Source: Anaerolineales bacterium (lineage in GTDB: Bacteria > Chloroflexota > Anaerolineae > Anaerolineales > DRMV01). From it: DNA of 64,000 nucleotides. Below the pieces are notes generated by a model. It worked only from the letters and a program-made list of their open reading frames with translations, made no database searches and was not told where the DNA came from. A program made the translations under genes and the position numbers. The stretch spans positions 22,185 through 86,184 of the forward strand of contig JALWJZ010000103.1 of the NCBI GenBank assembly GCA_026996855.1. The letters are read 5' to 3'. This document shows positions 11,021-20,944 of the stretch, one piece after another; position 1 is the first letter of the stretch; each line of letters opens with the position of its first letter.

Positions 11021-12162
11021 CAGTCCTGCCCCCCGGAAGCGGAAGAAGCGGCCGCGGTCTCCTGCACCGGGCGCGGCGCTTCGGCTTCCCGCTGCAGGGC
11101 CATGCGCCGGCGCTGCCGACGGCGACGCCAGTACTCGCTGCTCACCACGAAGACCACCACCAGCCCGTTCAGCGCGATGACCAGCGCGGAAGGCACCTGC
11201 ACCGCGCGCTGCATCTTGTTGGCCCCCACCAGCAGCGCGCCAAAGAGCACCGACGCGGGCACGGTGCCCAGGGGGTGCAGCCCGCCGAAGAGCGCGGCCA
11301 CGATGCCGTTGAAACCCGCGTTACCCGTGAAGCCCGAGGCGGAGCCGTCGGTAATCATGCGGTAGTTCACCCCGTACACCTGAACCACCCCGGCCAGCCC
11401 GGCAAAGGCGCCGCTGAGGAGCAGGGCCAGTACGGTGTACCGCTTCACGGGAATGCCGGCGTACCGGGACGCGTCGGGGTTCTTGCCCACGGCCCGGATG
11501 CGGTAACCCCAAACGGTGTGCCACAGGAAAACGTGCACCACCACGGCCAGTACCACGGCCAGCAACGTCCCCAAATGCAACCGGGTGGGCACCCACCGGG
11601 GCAGACGGAAGGCCATTTCCAGGGCCGCGGTCTGGGGGATTTCCGAAGCCATGGCCTTCTGGACCGGGTCGATCATGGGGCCCCGCAGCAGGTAGTTCAT
11701 GATTTGCACCGCGATGGCGTTCATCATCACGGTGCTCAGGATTTCGTTGACGTTGAAGTAGGCCTTGAGCACGCCGGGAATGCCGCCCCACAACGCGCCA
11801 CCCACGAAACCCGTCAGCATGGCCAGGGGAATCACCACCCAGCCGGGCCAGTCGGTGAAGGTAAGGCCCACCAGGGTGCCCAAAATCGCGCCCACGATCA
11901 TCTGGCCCTCGCCGCCGATGTTGATGACGTTAGCCTGGAAGGCAATGCAAATGCCCAGTCCCACCAGCAGCAAGGGCGTGGCCTTGACCAGGGTTTCGGC
12001 CACCGCGTTGGGCGTGCCAAACGCACCTTCCACCAATGCGGCGTAGGCCGTCAGAGGGTTGACCCGCATTACCATCAGGAAGACCGCGCCCACCAACAAG
12101 GCCAGGCTCGCGGCCAGGAGGGGAAGCAAGGCATCAAACAACACATCCGTCAGGCGCTTCAC
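11020..12162 (-). CDS. ABC transporter permease
   Basis: INIGGEGQMIVGAILGTLVG; NEILSTVMMNAIAVQIMNYL. Confidence 0.92.
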   Translation of the reverse strand: MKRLTDVLFDALLPLLAASLALLVGAVFLMVMRVNPLTAYAALVEGAFGTPNAVAETLVKATPLLLVGLGICIAFQANVINIGGEGQMIVGAILGTLVGLTFTDWPGWVVIPLAMLTGFVGGALWGGIPGVLKAYFNVNEILSTVMMNAIAVQIMNYLLRGPMIDPVQKAMASEIPQTAALEMAFRLPRWVPTRLHLGTLLAVVLAVVVHVFLWHTVWGYRIRAVGKNPDASRYAGIPVKRYTVLALLLSGAFAGLAGVVQVYGVNYRMITDGSASGFTGNAGFNGIVAALFGGLHPLGTVPASVLFGALLVGANKMQRAVQVPSALVIALNGLVVVFVVSSEYWRRRRQRRRMALQREAEAPRPVQETAAASSASGGQD

Positions 12163-12455
12163 GGGAGGCCTCCTGACCGAAAACCAAAGTGTGCAAAGGG
12201 GCGGAACTTTTTGTGCTCATGGGGGAAAAATCGCTGAAGGACGTGCACGCTTTTGTGCACAAACATCGCGTTATTGAAAAGTGTGAAGACCGCGGAAAAA
12301 CTCCGTGCGCACGGGTCCGGGTTGGGGCCCCGGGTACACCGGGCGGGACGTGCTTTGGAGGGGTGCACGCCAGGCAGCATGACGTCGAACCCGGCGGGAG
12401 TTGCATTCGTTTGTATCACAATCTTCCATGGATGGCAAGAAAAGACGCCCTAAAT

Positions 12456-12597
12456 CACGCGTTTTTCAAAATCCACCAAAGCGGCAAGAGCCATCGCATT
12501 TCCTCGCGGAGACACAAAGAAAATGCCGGCCTTCTCCAGCGGATACTCCGTGTTCTCCGTGGCTCTGTGTGAGTATTTGTTGTTAGAACATGCAAAA
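12456..12597 (-). repeat. Dispersed ~145-bp hairpin repeat, copy 1
   Basis: CTCCGTGTTCTCCGTGGCTCTGTG core; same family at 20764-20911 and 60811-60959. Confidence 0.85.
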
Positions 12598-12673
12598 TAC
12601 CCGGCCCTAAATTCGCTGGTGGTATACTGATGGTACAAGCCGGGTTCGTCCTGCACCGCCATGGGAGGGACCC

Positions 12674-15600
12674 ATGCCCCAACGGTTCTCGGTGGTTTCA
12701 TGGGGATGGGGGTTGGTTTTGGTGCTTTTGGCCGTCTTCGGGAAAGGGTGCACCACGGCTACGACATACCTCACCCCCGCCCAACCCACCTCCCCTCGAA
12801 TGGCCGTCCCTTCGGTGGACCCAACGCCTGCGACGCCGTCCAACTTCTCCCTACCTTCACCTCCGCCCTCGACCGCATCCCCCCGCCTGCTGCTGTGGAA
12901 CCCTCTGCCCGGAAGTCTGCTGCCCATGCCCCAGGCCCGGCTTCGCCTCGTCTTCGACCGGGCCATGGATCCTGCATCGGTGGACCGGGCCGTGCAGGTC
13001 GTCGATGAACACGGGAACCCCTTGCCGGTTCGCATCGAATGGCCCGCCCCCAACGAAGCCGTACTTCGGATTTCGGGGCTGGAACCCGAGGCCACCCTCC
13101 GGGTGCAGGTGGGCGAGCAGGCCCGGGATGCCTGGGGAGCCACCCTGGAACGGGCCTACCGGGTCGAATACCACACCCTACCTCCGTTGAAGGTGACCCA
13201 TCACCAACCCACCCGCCCACGGGATGTGGACCCACGCACCGACATCGTGCTGGTTTTCAATCAGCCCGTAGTCGGCCTGGAGGAAACCCTGCACGAAACC
13301 CCGCCGCCCTTCACCCTGGAACCGACGGTAGAAGGCCGGGGCCGCTGGACCAACCCTTCTACCTACGTCTTCCGCCCCGAGCCGCATCTGGCACCCAGCA
13401 CCCGCTACACCCTTCGCCTCCGAGAGGACTTGCGCGCGGCTTCGGGCGCGCCTCTGGCCCAACAGGACCGCACCTTTTCCTTCCAAACCCAGCCGGTACA
13501 GGTGGAATCCCTGGATGTCTCTCCCACCTTCCCCAAGGTCTGGAAATGGGACGGCCCGGAATGGGTCCATATCCGGCCCTCCATCCGCCTGGAACTCAGC
13601 CTCCCCCTGCCTTTGGAATCGGTAACACCCCATTTGTGCCTGGCCCCGCAGGACGCAACGAACACCTGTCTTCCCCTGGTGGGGGAGATGACCGAAGACG
13701 ACGGCGGTTCTTACACCTTTGCCCCCGAGGAGCCACTGGCCTTCGACCAGGATTACGTGTTGAGATTCCAGATTCCCCAAACCTCCTACAAAAAGGTGTT
13801 GAAATTCCACACCATCCGCCCGGTTCTCCACCTGGTAGCCGTTCAGGGGGAAGAAATCCACCCGGTGGAGGGGAGCACGGTAGAAACGCCGGTGCATCCC
13901 TATTGGGAAGGGTTCAGCCTCCATTTCGACGGCCCGCTGGCCCCCGACCAGGAATGGGAACGCTTCCTGGAAGCGCCAGAAGGTGTGCTCCTGAACATCA
14001 ACGCCCACCCCGACGAGGGGATACTGCAAATTCAGTTGCTCAAATATGAACCGGATACGGTGTACACCTTTGCCTTGAAACCGGAATTGCGCACCCCTTG
14101 GGGCACGGAAACCGAAAGCACCTGGACGTGGAAGGTGAAGACCCCAAAGCCACCCCGGTCCCTTTCCTTAGGCCTGTTCGCCAACGATGACCATCGTTTC
14201 CTCATGGCCCAGGCGGAGACCGGGAAAGGGTTGCCCGTGTACGCCACCCAGGTGGAAGACGTGGTGCTGGAATTGTTCACACCCCGAGCACCGGACGTAC
14301 AGGCGTGGTTTGCCTGGAACCCGTACTCGGAGACTCCCTGGAAGATGGGCGCGCCTTTCAGCACCCGAAAGGCAACCCTCCACGCGGGCTTGAAACCCCA
14401 GGCCTTCGTCCTGCCTTTGGCCGACCAGGGCCCGTTGCCCACGGGGTTTTACCTGGTGCACGTGCGCGAAGCCGCACCACCCCCGGGAGCCGAGCCCCTG
14501 GAGACCTCCTGGTACATGATGGCCGTGGTGAACGTGCATTTGACGGTGAAGCGAACGGCCCGGGGGCTGTGGGTGTGGGCCGTGGACATGGAGACCGGGG
14601 AACCCGTACCGGACGCCCCGGTACAGGCCTACGACCATGAAGGCCGCCTGCTCTGGGAAGGCCGCACCGACGAGCAGGGCATGGCCCGGTGGCCGTGGGA
14701 GGAAGGCGAGAAGTTCGGTGTAGAGCTAGTAAGCCTGGGCCGGCCGGGAGGCCGCGCGCCTTTTGGCTTGGGCAGTCCCTGGTGGCACGACACCATCGCC
14801 CCCTGGGACTTCGACCTGGAAGAAGCCCGAAAGGAAAGCCCCTTCTGGGTGGCCGACCTGTACACCGACCGTCCCCTTTACAAGCCCGGCGACACCGTAC
14901 ATTTCCGCCTTACCCTGCGCCGCAACATGGACGGACGTTACCGACTGCTCGTCGAGCCGCTTCAAGCAACGTGTCGGTTGGTGCATTGGACGTCCGATTT
15001 CGAGGAAGAGACCGTGGCGCAGACCACTGTCCACGTCAGCCAAGAAGGCGTGGGCCACGGTGCCCTCCACCTTCCCCAAGATGCCGCGCCCGGCTCCTAC
15101 ACCCTGGAATGCGCCTGGGGCGATACTTACGCAGAAACCGCCTCCCTGCCCCTGGAGGTAGCCCACTATCGCAAGCCCACGGTGCAGGTGCAGGTACAGG
15201 CCGCCCGAATGGGCGAAGAGGTGCAGGGGGAAATCCGCACCCGCTTTTACAGCGGCGGTGCGGCCGGAGGGTTGACGGTGGATTGGGAGGTCTACTACCG
15301 TCCCAAGCCGTTCCACCTGCCTGGGTATCACGTGGGCGACGACTGGTGGTGGGAATCGAACGCGCCCTCGGCACCCTTCGACTTCTGGCCGGGGCCTTGG
15401 TCGGGGGAGGTCTGGCGTTCCTGGTCTCAAGGGCGGGTGAAAACCGATTCTCAGGGGCGCGGAACCCTGACCTTTGCCCTGCCCGCTTCCCCGTACGACC
15501 CGCTGGAGATTCGCATCCTGGCCCGCACCCGGGGACCGGACGGCGTGCCCACGTCCGAGCAGGACGTGCTGGTCTACGCTCCTCAACCCTTCTACCTGGG

Positions 15601-18600
15601 GTGGCGCGCCGAACCCGCCTGGCCTCGAGAAGGAGAAGAAACCCAATTGCTGCTCCGGGCGGTGCGGCCCGATGGCAACTCCGCGCCCCATGAAACCGTC
15701 CGCTATGCCCTTTACCGGGTGGAACTGGAATGGCTTCCCTCCTCCACGGAAGAGGAGAAGTACCAGACCACCTACATTCTTGTGGACCAGGGCACGGTCA
15801 CCCTGGACGAACGGGGCCAGGCTCGGGTGCTCTGGACCCCACCCACGGGTGGGCTGTACGCCCTTTTGCTGGAAAGCGGCCAGGTACGGACGCGCGGCGC
15901 CCTGTGGGTGGTGGATTCGGGGGACTGGTGGTATCCAGGACGGCATCACCGGCTGGAAATCACCCTGGACCAAAACACCTACCGCATCGGCGAAATCGTG
16001 GAAGTGTTCGTTCCCAACCCCTGGCCTCACCCGGCCTACGCCTGGGTAACCTTGGAGCGCCACACCGTGCACGAAAGCCGCCTGGTGCTGGTGCCGCCGG
16101 GAGGCGACCGGGTGACCTTCACCGTCACCGAGGACCACATCCCCAACATGTTCGTGGCTGTGGTGCTCGTGGGCGGGAAAACCCAGGGCCACGTGCAGGC
16201 CCGCTACGGCCTGGCCGAGTACCGGGTGCCACCGGAAACCAGGCTCCTGCAAGTGGAAGTGCAGGCCGAACCCGAAACCGCCCGGCCCGGCGAGGAGGTC
16301 ACCCTCCACCTGCGGGTGACGGATGCGGAAGGCCAGCCGGTGCAGGGGGTCTTTTCCATCGCGGTGGTGGACCAGGCCCTGTTGGACATCGCCCAGGAGC
16401 GGGTGCCTCCGGTGCTGGAGGTCTTCTACAAACCCCTTGGGCTGGGCGTCCGCACCGGGCTGGCCTCGGTGTACGATTTCACCCTCAACCAACAACCACC
16501 CCCGTGGGATCGGGACCTGGTACGTACTGGCCTGGGCGGTGGTGGCGGAGACGTGGTCCTGGAGCATCTCCCTGCCGCGCCGTCGCGTCGGGATTTCCGC
16601 GACACGGCTTTCTGGCTGCCCGAGGTGCGCACCGACGCGCAAGGCCGGGCCACGGTGACCTTCCCCCTGCCCGACAATCTCACCTTGTGGAACGTCTGGG
16701 TACGGGGGTTGGATTTGGAAACCCGGGTAGGCGAAGCGCGCGGCCAGGTGCGCAGCACCCTGCCCGTGTTGCTGGAACCCGTCACGCCCGCCTTCTTCAT
16801 GGCCGGCGACCGGGTCCAACTGGCTGCGGTGGTGCATAACAACACCGACGCCCCCCTGCCCGCGCGGGTGACCCTCCAGGCCCAGGGCTTGCAACTGGAA
16901 GGCCTCGCGACCCAGGAGGTAACCCTGCCGGCCCACGACCAGGTACGGGTGACCTGGTGGGCCGGCGTGCCTCCCGAAGCCGAACGGGTAAACCTGAATT
17001 TCGCGGTGCAGGCCGGGCCGTACGCGGACCGGGTGCAACCCAAAGGCGCACCCTTCCCCGTGTACCGCTATTGGGCCGAAGAGACCCTGGGCGACCAGGG
17101 GGTGCTGGATCCGCAAAGCGCGGCCGGGGTGGAAATTCCCCTGATGGTTCCCCAAGAGGCCCATCAGGCCCGGCTGCAGGTGGGCTTGGCCCTGTCGCCC
17201 CTGGCCTCCCTGGAAACGCCCGTGAAAGCCCTGCAGGCCTTCCCCTACTTTTGCAGTGAACAGTTGGCCTCTCGCCTCTGGGTGCAGGCATCCTGGCTCA
17301 TGGCCTTGCAACACCTGGGCCGGGACGAAACCAAAGAAGCCCAGGCTTTGCAGAGGCGCATCCAGGAAACCTGGGCCATTCTGCGGGAACGGCAACTCTC
17401 CGGAGGTTGGGCCTGGTGGTCCACGGCAAAGGAACCCGATCCCATGGTGACCGCGTACGTACTCTGGGCAGGGTGGCAGGCCCATCGGGCCGGGGTGATT
17501 CCCGAAGACGACCCTGCGCTTACCGCGGCTCGTAGCATCCTGGCTCAAATGGAGCCGGAACCCCTGGAGCGCCGTTTTTCGCCCAACTTCCTCTCGTTCC
17601 TGTTCTTCGTCATGGCCGAAACCCAGGTGCCCCTGCCCGAGGCCTGGGAGCGGTGGCTTCCCCCTGAGGCCTTGGAACCTGCAGGCTTGGCCTTCCGGGC
17701 TGCCTTGTTGCAACGGGAGGGCCTGACCGACCGGGCCGGGGAAGCCTGGAACGCCCTGGAAGACGCGGCCCGGCACGAGGCCGACGCCGGGGTGGCCTGG
17801 CCCGCCGGCCGTATCGGAGGCTTTTGGGGTGCGGACGTGGCTGCCACTGCCACGGTGACGTATGTCCTGGCCCGTTACCGGCCGGAAACGCCTCTGCTGC
17901 CTCGCGCAGTGCAGTACCTGCTGAGCGAACGCCTGCCCGACGGCACCTGGGGTTCCACCTTTGCCACGGCCTGGAGCCTGGCCGCGCTCACGACGTATGC
18001 CCAAAGCCGGGAAGCGGTGGCGGGCCAACGTCCCTTCCGCCTGCTGTGGGATGGCGACCTGTGGCAGGAAGAGGCGCTCCGCGCCCCCAAAGACCTGACT
18101 CGGACCTTCGACCGGGAACTGACCCCGGGCCTGCATCGCCTGGGTATTTACAACCTGGGGATCGGGCCTCTGCTGTACCAGGCCCAGATCCGCTGGTCCC
18201 TACCCGCCTCCCAGGCCACTCCCCTTCAACGGGGCCTGCTCCTGGAGCGTATCTACGAGCCGGTGACTTGTGAAGAACCGCCCTGTGCGCCGCTGCCGGA
18301 TTTGCACGCCGCGGCTGGACAGGTGGTGCGGGTGCGCTTGCGTTTGCACGTGTACCAGCCCCTGGCGTACGTAGTGGTGGAAGACCGTCTCCCCGCGGGC
18401 GGGGTGGCCCTCAACCCCGCGTTGAAACACGAACGGGCACTCATCGAAGCCGCGGAAGGGACACAGCCGCGCGCCTGGTCCTGGCAGGAGGGGTGGGGCT
18501 GGTGGGTCTTTGCCGCGCCAGAAGTGTACCCCCATCGGGTGGTATGGGCCGCAACCCGCGTGCCCCAGGGGACATACGAACTGACCTATTTGCTGGATTT

Positions 18601-18718
18601 GCGCCACCCTGGCACCTACCAGACCGCACCCGCGCGAGCCTGGGCCTTCTACCGACCGACCCTCCAGGCCACCACGTCGGGCGCGTTGTGGACGGTGGAG
18701 CTGGCCGAAGAACGGTAG
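12674..18718 (+). CDS. Alpha-2-macroglobulin family protein, putative lipoprotein
   Basis: 2014 aa; lipobox-like FGKGC; MG domains; FPYFCSEQLASRL thioester CxEQ motif; LPDNLTLWNVWVRGLD region. Confidence 0.9.
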   Translation: MPQRFSVVSWGWGLVLVLLAVFGKGCTTATTYLTPAQPTSPRMAVPSVDPTPATPSNFSLPSPPPSTASPRLLLWNPLPGSLLPMPQARLRLVFDRAMDPASVDRAVQVVDEHGNPLPVRIEWPAPNEAVLRISGLEPEATLRVQVGEQARDAWGATLERAYRVEYHTLPPLKVTHHQPTRPRDVDPRTDIVLVFNQPVVGLEETLHETPPPFTLEPTVEGRGRWTNPSTYVFRPEPHLAPSTRYTLRLREDLRAASGAPLAQQDRTFSFQTQPVQVESLDVSPTFPKVWKWDGPEWVHIRPSIRLELSLPLPLESVTPHLCLAPQDATNTCLPLVGEMTEDDGGSYTFAPEEPLAFDQDYVLRFQIPQTSYKKVLKFHTIRPVLHLVAVQGEEIHPVEGSTVETPVHPYWEGFSLHFDGPLAPDQEWERFLEAPEGVLLNINAHPDEGILQIQLLKYEPDTVYTFALKPELRTPWGTETESTWTWKVKTPKPPRSLSLGLFANDDHRFLMAQAETGKGLPVYATQVEDVVLELFTPRAPDVQAWFAWNPYSETPWKMGAPFSTRKATLHAGLKPQAFVLPLADQGPLPTGFYLVHVREAAPPPGAEPLETSWYMMAVVNVHLTVKRTARGLWVWAVDMETGEPVPDAPVQAYDHEGRLLWEGRTDEQGMARWPWEEGEKFGVELVSLGRPGGRAPFGLGSPWWHDTIAPWDFDLEEARKESPFWVADLYTDRPLYKPGDTVHFRLTLRRNMDGRYRLLVEPLQATCRLVHWTSDFEEETVAQTTVHVSQEGVGHGALHLPQDAAPGSYTLECAWGDTYAETASLPLEVAHYRKPTVQVQVQAARMGEEVQGEIRTRFYSGGAAGGLTVDWEVYYRPKPFHLPGYHVGDDWWWESNAPSAPFDFWPGPWSGEVWRSWSQGRVKTDSQGRGTLTFALPASPYDPLEIRILARTRGPDGVPTSEQDVLVYAPQPFYLGWRAEPAWPREGEETQLLLRAVRPDGNSAPHETVRYALYRVELEWLPSSTEEEKYQTTYILVDQGTVTLDERGQARVLWTPPTGGLYALLLESGQVRTRGALWVVDSGDWWYPGRHHRLEITLDQNTYRIGEIVEVFVPNPWPHPAYAWVTLERHTVHESRLVLVPPGGDRVTFTVTEDHIPNMFVAVVLVGGKTQGHVQARYGLAEYRVPPETRLLQVEVQAEPETARPGEEVTLHLRVTDAEGQPVQGVFSIAVVDQALLDIAQERVPPVLEVFYKPLGLGVRTGLASVYDFTLNQQPPPWDRDLVRTGLGGGGGDVVLEHLPAAPSRRDFRDTAFWLPEVRTDAQGRATVTFPLPDNLTLWNVWVRGLDLETRVGEARGQVRSTLPVLLEPVTPAFFMAGDRVQLAAVVHNNTDAPLPARVTLQAQGLQLEGLATQEVTLPAHDQVRVTWWAGVPPEAERVNLNFAVQAGPYADRVQPKGAPFPVYRYWAEETLGDQGVLDPQSAAGVEIPLMVPQEAHQARLQVGLALSPLASLETPVKALQAFPYFCSEQLASRLWVQASWLMALQHLGRDETKEAQALQRRIQETWAILRERQLSGGWAWWSTAKEPDPMVTAYVLWAGWQAHRAGVIPEDDPALTAARSILAQMEPEPLERRFSPNFLSFLFFVMAETQVPLPEAWERWLPPEALEPAGLAFRAALLQREGLTDRAGEAWNALEDAARHEADAGVAWPAGRIGGFWGADVAATATVTYVLARYRPETPLLPRAVQYLLSERLPDGTWGSTFATAWSLAALTTYAQSREAVAGQRPFRLLWDGDLWQEEALRAPKDLTRTFDRELTPGLHRLGIYNLGIGPLLYQAQIRWSLPASQATPLQRGLLLERIYEPVTCEEPPCAPLPDLHAAAGQVVRVRLRLHVYQPLAYVVVEDRLPAGGVALNPALKHERALIEAAEGTQPRAWSWQEGWGWWVFAAPEVYPHRVVWAATRVPQGTYELTYLLDLRHPGTYQTAPARAWAFYRPTLQATTSGALWTVELAEER

Positions 18719-18737
18719 ATTCATGAGCAGCCAGTCT

Positions 18738-18778
18738 TCCCAAAAAACGAAACGGGCGGCATGAACCGCCCGTTTTTC
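18738..18778. terminator. Bidirectional intrinsic terminator
   Basis: AAAAAACGAAACGGGCGG-CATGAA-CCGCCCGTTTTTC between convergent genes. Confidence 0.75.
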
Positions 18779-18820
18779 AGGAAGCCGGAGAGGAGGCTGG
18801 CGGCTATGGGGAAGGTCGGC

Positions 18821-19843
18821 TCAATACGGCGTGGCCCAACTTTCCTCGTCCCGGTACACGGCTTCGTCGATGATGCGGGTGCCCCTCACCCGGGGCCGGG
18901 GAGGACGCACGGCTTCAATGCGGTAGAAGGAGGACTTGTACCAGTCGTGGTCGATGGGTACGCCCAGTCGGCGCACGATGGGCAGTTGCTCCTGGTAACT
19001 GAAGAAGTTGCCTTCCAGTTGCGGATACACGTTGAACTGCCGCCGGATGTCGGTAATGACGAAACCCATGTCCAGAAGCATTTCCTGGATGCGGTACCAT
19101 TTTTGACGAGAGGCTTCCAGGGTGGTCAGGCCGAAGTAGCCGGCGCAGCCCACACCCTTGAGCGCGCTCACGCCCCGGGATAGGAACAGTTCGATGCCCG
19201 GCAGGGTTTCCACCGGGTCGGTGACGAACACGTCGAAGCGGCCTTGCAAATCCTCCGGCAGGGCGTGTTGCACATCCACCACCCGGGCCTGCACGGGAAG
19301 GTTCTCCCGCTCGGCCCAGTCGTTGATGAAGCGGATGAGGCGCTCGTCGATGTCGATGACCACCACTTCCTTGGGCAGACCGGTGAGGGCCGCAGCCAGG
19401 CTGAGCAGGTCGTCGTCGCCCACCACGAAAAGCCGCGCGTCCAGCAGGTCGCCCCGCTCGTACAAGAAGGCCACCCGCCGCATCACGCCCTCAGGGTCGA
19501 TGAAGCCCTGGTCGTACTGGGCCGCGGCCGAAGGCCGGGAGCGGGTGATTTCCAGGTACTTTTCGAAAGCCTGCTGCAACCGCTCGCCCCAGCGGTAGCC
19601 GGTGCCCTGGCACTGGGGGCAGCGCACGTCTTCCAAAAAGGCCCCCAAGCCCCGGGCCACCGCTTCCCCCTGCTCCGTCAAGCGCACCCGGCCGTCTTCC
19701 AGCACCACCCATCCCCGCCGCTGCCACACCTGCAATTGGTGGAAGAATTCGGGCAGCGAGGCGTCCTGCATGTCCAGCAGGCGGTACACGGAAAGCGGCC
19801 CTGCGCTCAAAGCCTGAAGCCATTGCCTGTCGATGCGGTCCAT
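18821..19843 (-). CDS. bpsA: N4-bis(aminopropyl)spermidine synthase (branched-chain polyamine synthase)
   Basis: Resembles BpsA: RCPQCQGTGYRWG, GDDDLLSLAAALTGLPKEVVVIDIDERLI, FDVFVTDPVETLPGIELFLSRG; adjacent SAM decarboxylase. Confidence 0.88.
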   Translation of the reverse strand: MDRIDRQWLQALSAGPLSVYRLLDMQDASLPEFFHQLQVWQRRGWVVLEDGRVRLTEQGEAVARGLGAFLEDVRCPQCQGTGYRWGERLQQAFEKYLEITRSRPSAAAQYDQGFIDPEGVMRRVAFLYERGDLLDARLFVVGDDDLLSLAAALTGLPKEVVVIDIDERLIRFINDWAERENLPVQARVVDVQHALPEDLQGRFDVFVTDPVETLPGIELFLSRGVSALKGVGCAGYFGLTTLEASRQKWYRIQEMLLDMGFVITDIRRQFNVYPQLEGNFFSYQEQLPIVRRLGVPIDHDWYKSSFYRIEAVRPPRPRVRGTRIIDEAVYRDEESWATPY

Positions 19844-19847
19844 GGCG

Positions 19848-20273
19848 CTACCCCCGTTCCAGTTGGATGTGGCGGTACGAAGCCGGGCGGAAACGCTCCA
19901 GGAAGAGTTCGAAGGCCTTGACGGCCTTGGCCGGGTCGCCGCAGGTGAAAATGTCCAGATTGACCAGGCCGTGCTCCGGCCAGGTGTGCAGAGAAACGTG
20001 GCTCTCGGCCAGGAGCACGATGCCGGTGACGCCGTGGGGATGGAATTGGTGATAGTAGGATTGAATCTTGGACAGTTCGGCTTCTTTCACGATGCCTTCC
20101 ACGATGGGTTCCACGTCTTCCACGTAGGAAATCAACGCAGGATCCACTCCGTACAGTTCGACGATAATGTGCAACCCCACCGGCGCCATCTCGCGAGGGA
20201 AGCGGGACGCGCCGTTGCTGGGAGACACGGTGTGAAACGGCACCATGGTGTTGGTGATTTGCAAGGCCTTCAT
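19848..20273 (-). CDS. speD: S-adenosylmethionine decarboxylase proenzyme
   Basis: LLAESHVSLHTWPEHGLVNLDIFTCG contains the ESH self-processing site. Confidence 0.92.
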   Translation of the reverse strand: MKALQITNTMVPFHTVSPSNGASRFPREMAPVGLHIIVELYGVDPALISYVEDVEPIVEGIVKEAELSKIQSYYHQFHPHGVTGIVLLAESHVSLHTWPEHGLVNLDIFTCGDPAKAVKAFELFLERFRPASYRHIQLERG

Positions 20274-20763
20274 TGGCACCTCCTTTGGAACGAGAAGATT
20301 TGGAATGCAAGGCTTAAACGGCAAACCCGAGCGGGAAAAGCGCCGTCCTTCCCCGTGGGGGGAAGATTCGGAGCCGTGCCCGCTCGGGCCTGCCCCAGGG
20401 GCTATTGGCGCGCATGGGCCGGAGGCCGCGCGCTCCTTTCACCAGGGCCACCTCAGTCATAATGCCGCGCATGGGTCCCTCGCATTTGCAGTTTCAAAAA
20501 GCAAAACACGCAGCGTTTACGCATACCAAGATGCTCCTGTTGCGCTGAACCAAGGATTTTCCTCGGATTCATGACCGATTTCAAAGAAGTGTGGGTTCGA
20601 CTTTGAACGTCAGGCTCTGGAAAACGGACAAACGCCTGGAAAATGATAAAAGGGACAAGTCATACCCATGCCCTCGGGCACTCCTTGCCCCTTATAGGGA
20701 GCGTCCTTATTATACGCCGGAACGGGGAAAAATCAAGCAAATTTTTGGCCGCAAAGCCAGAAG

Positions 20764-20911
20764 TTTTGCATGTTCGAACAAAGACTCACACAGAGCCACG
20801 GAGAACACGGAGTATCCGCTGGAGAAGACCGACATTTCCTCTGTGTTCTCTGTGCCTCTGTGAGAAAAGGCGACGACTTTTGCCGCTTTTGGTGGATTTT
20901 GAAAAACGCGT
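20764..20911 (+). repeat. Dispersed hairpin repeat, copy 2
   Basis: CACAGAGCCACGGAGAACACGGAG...CTCTGTGTTCTCTGTGCCTCTGTG inverted arms. Confidence 0.85.
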
Positions 20912-20944
20912 GGGCCGCAAAGCCAGGCAACCTCTTCCCCCTCT

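Noticed and set aside
14726-18136. 1136-aa antisense ORF inside the A2M gene
   Set aside because: Shadow ORF; no recognisable domain
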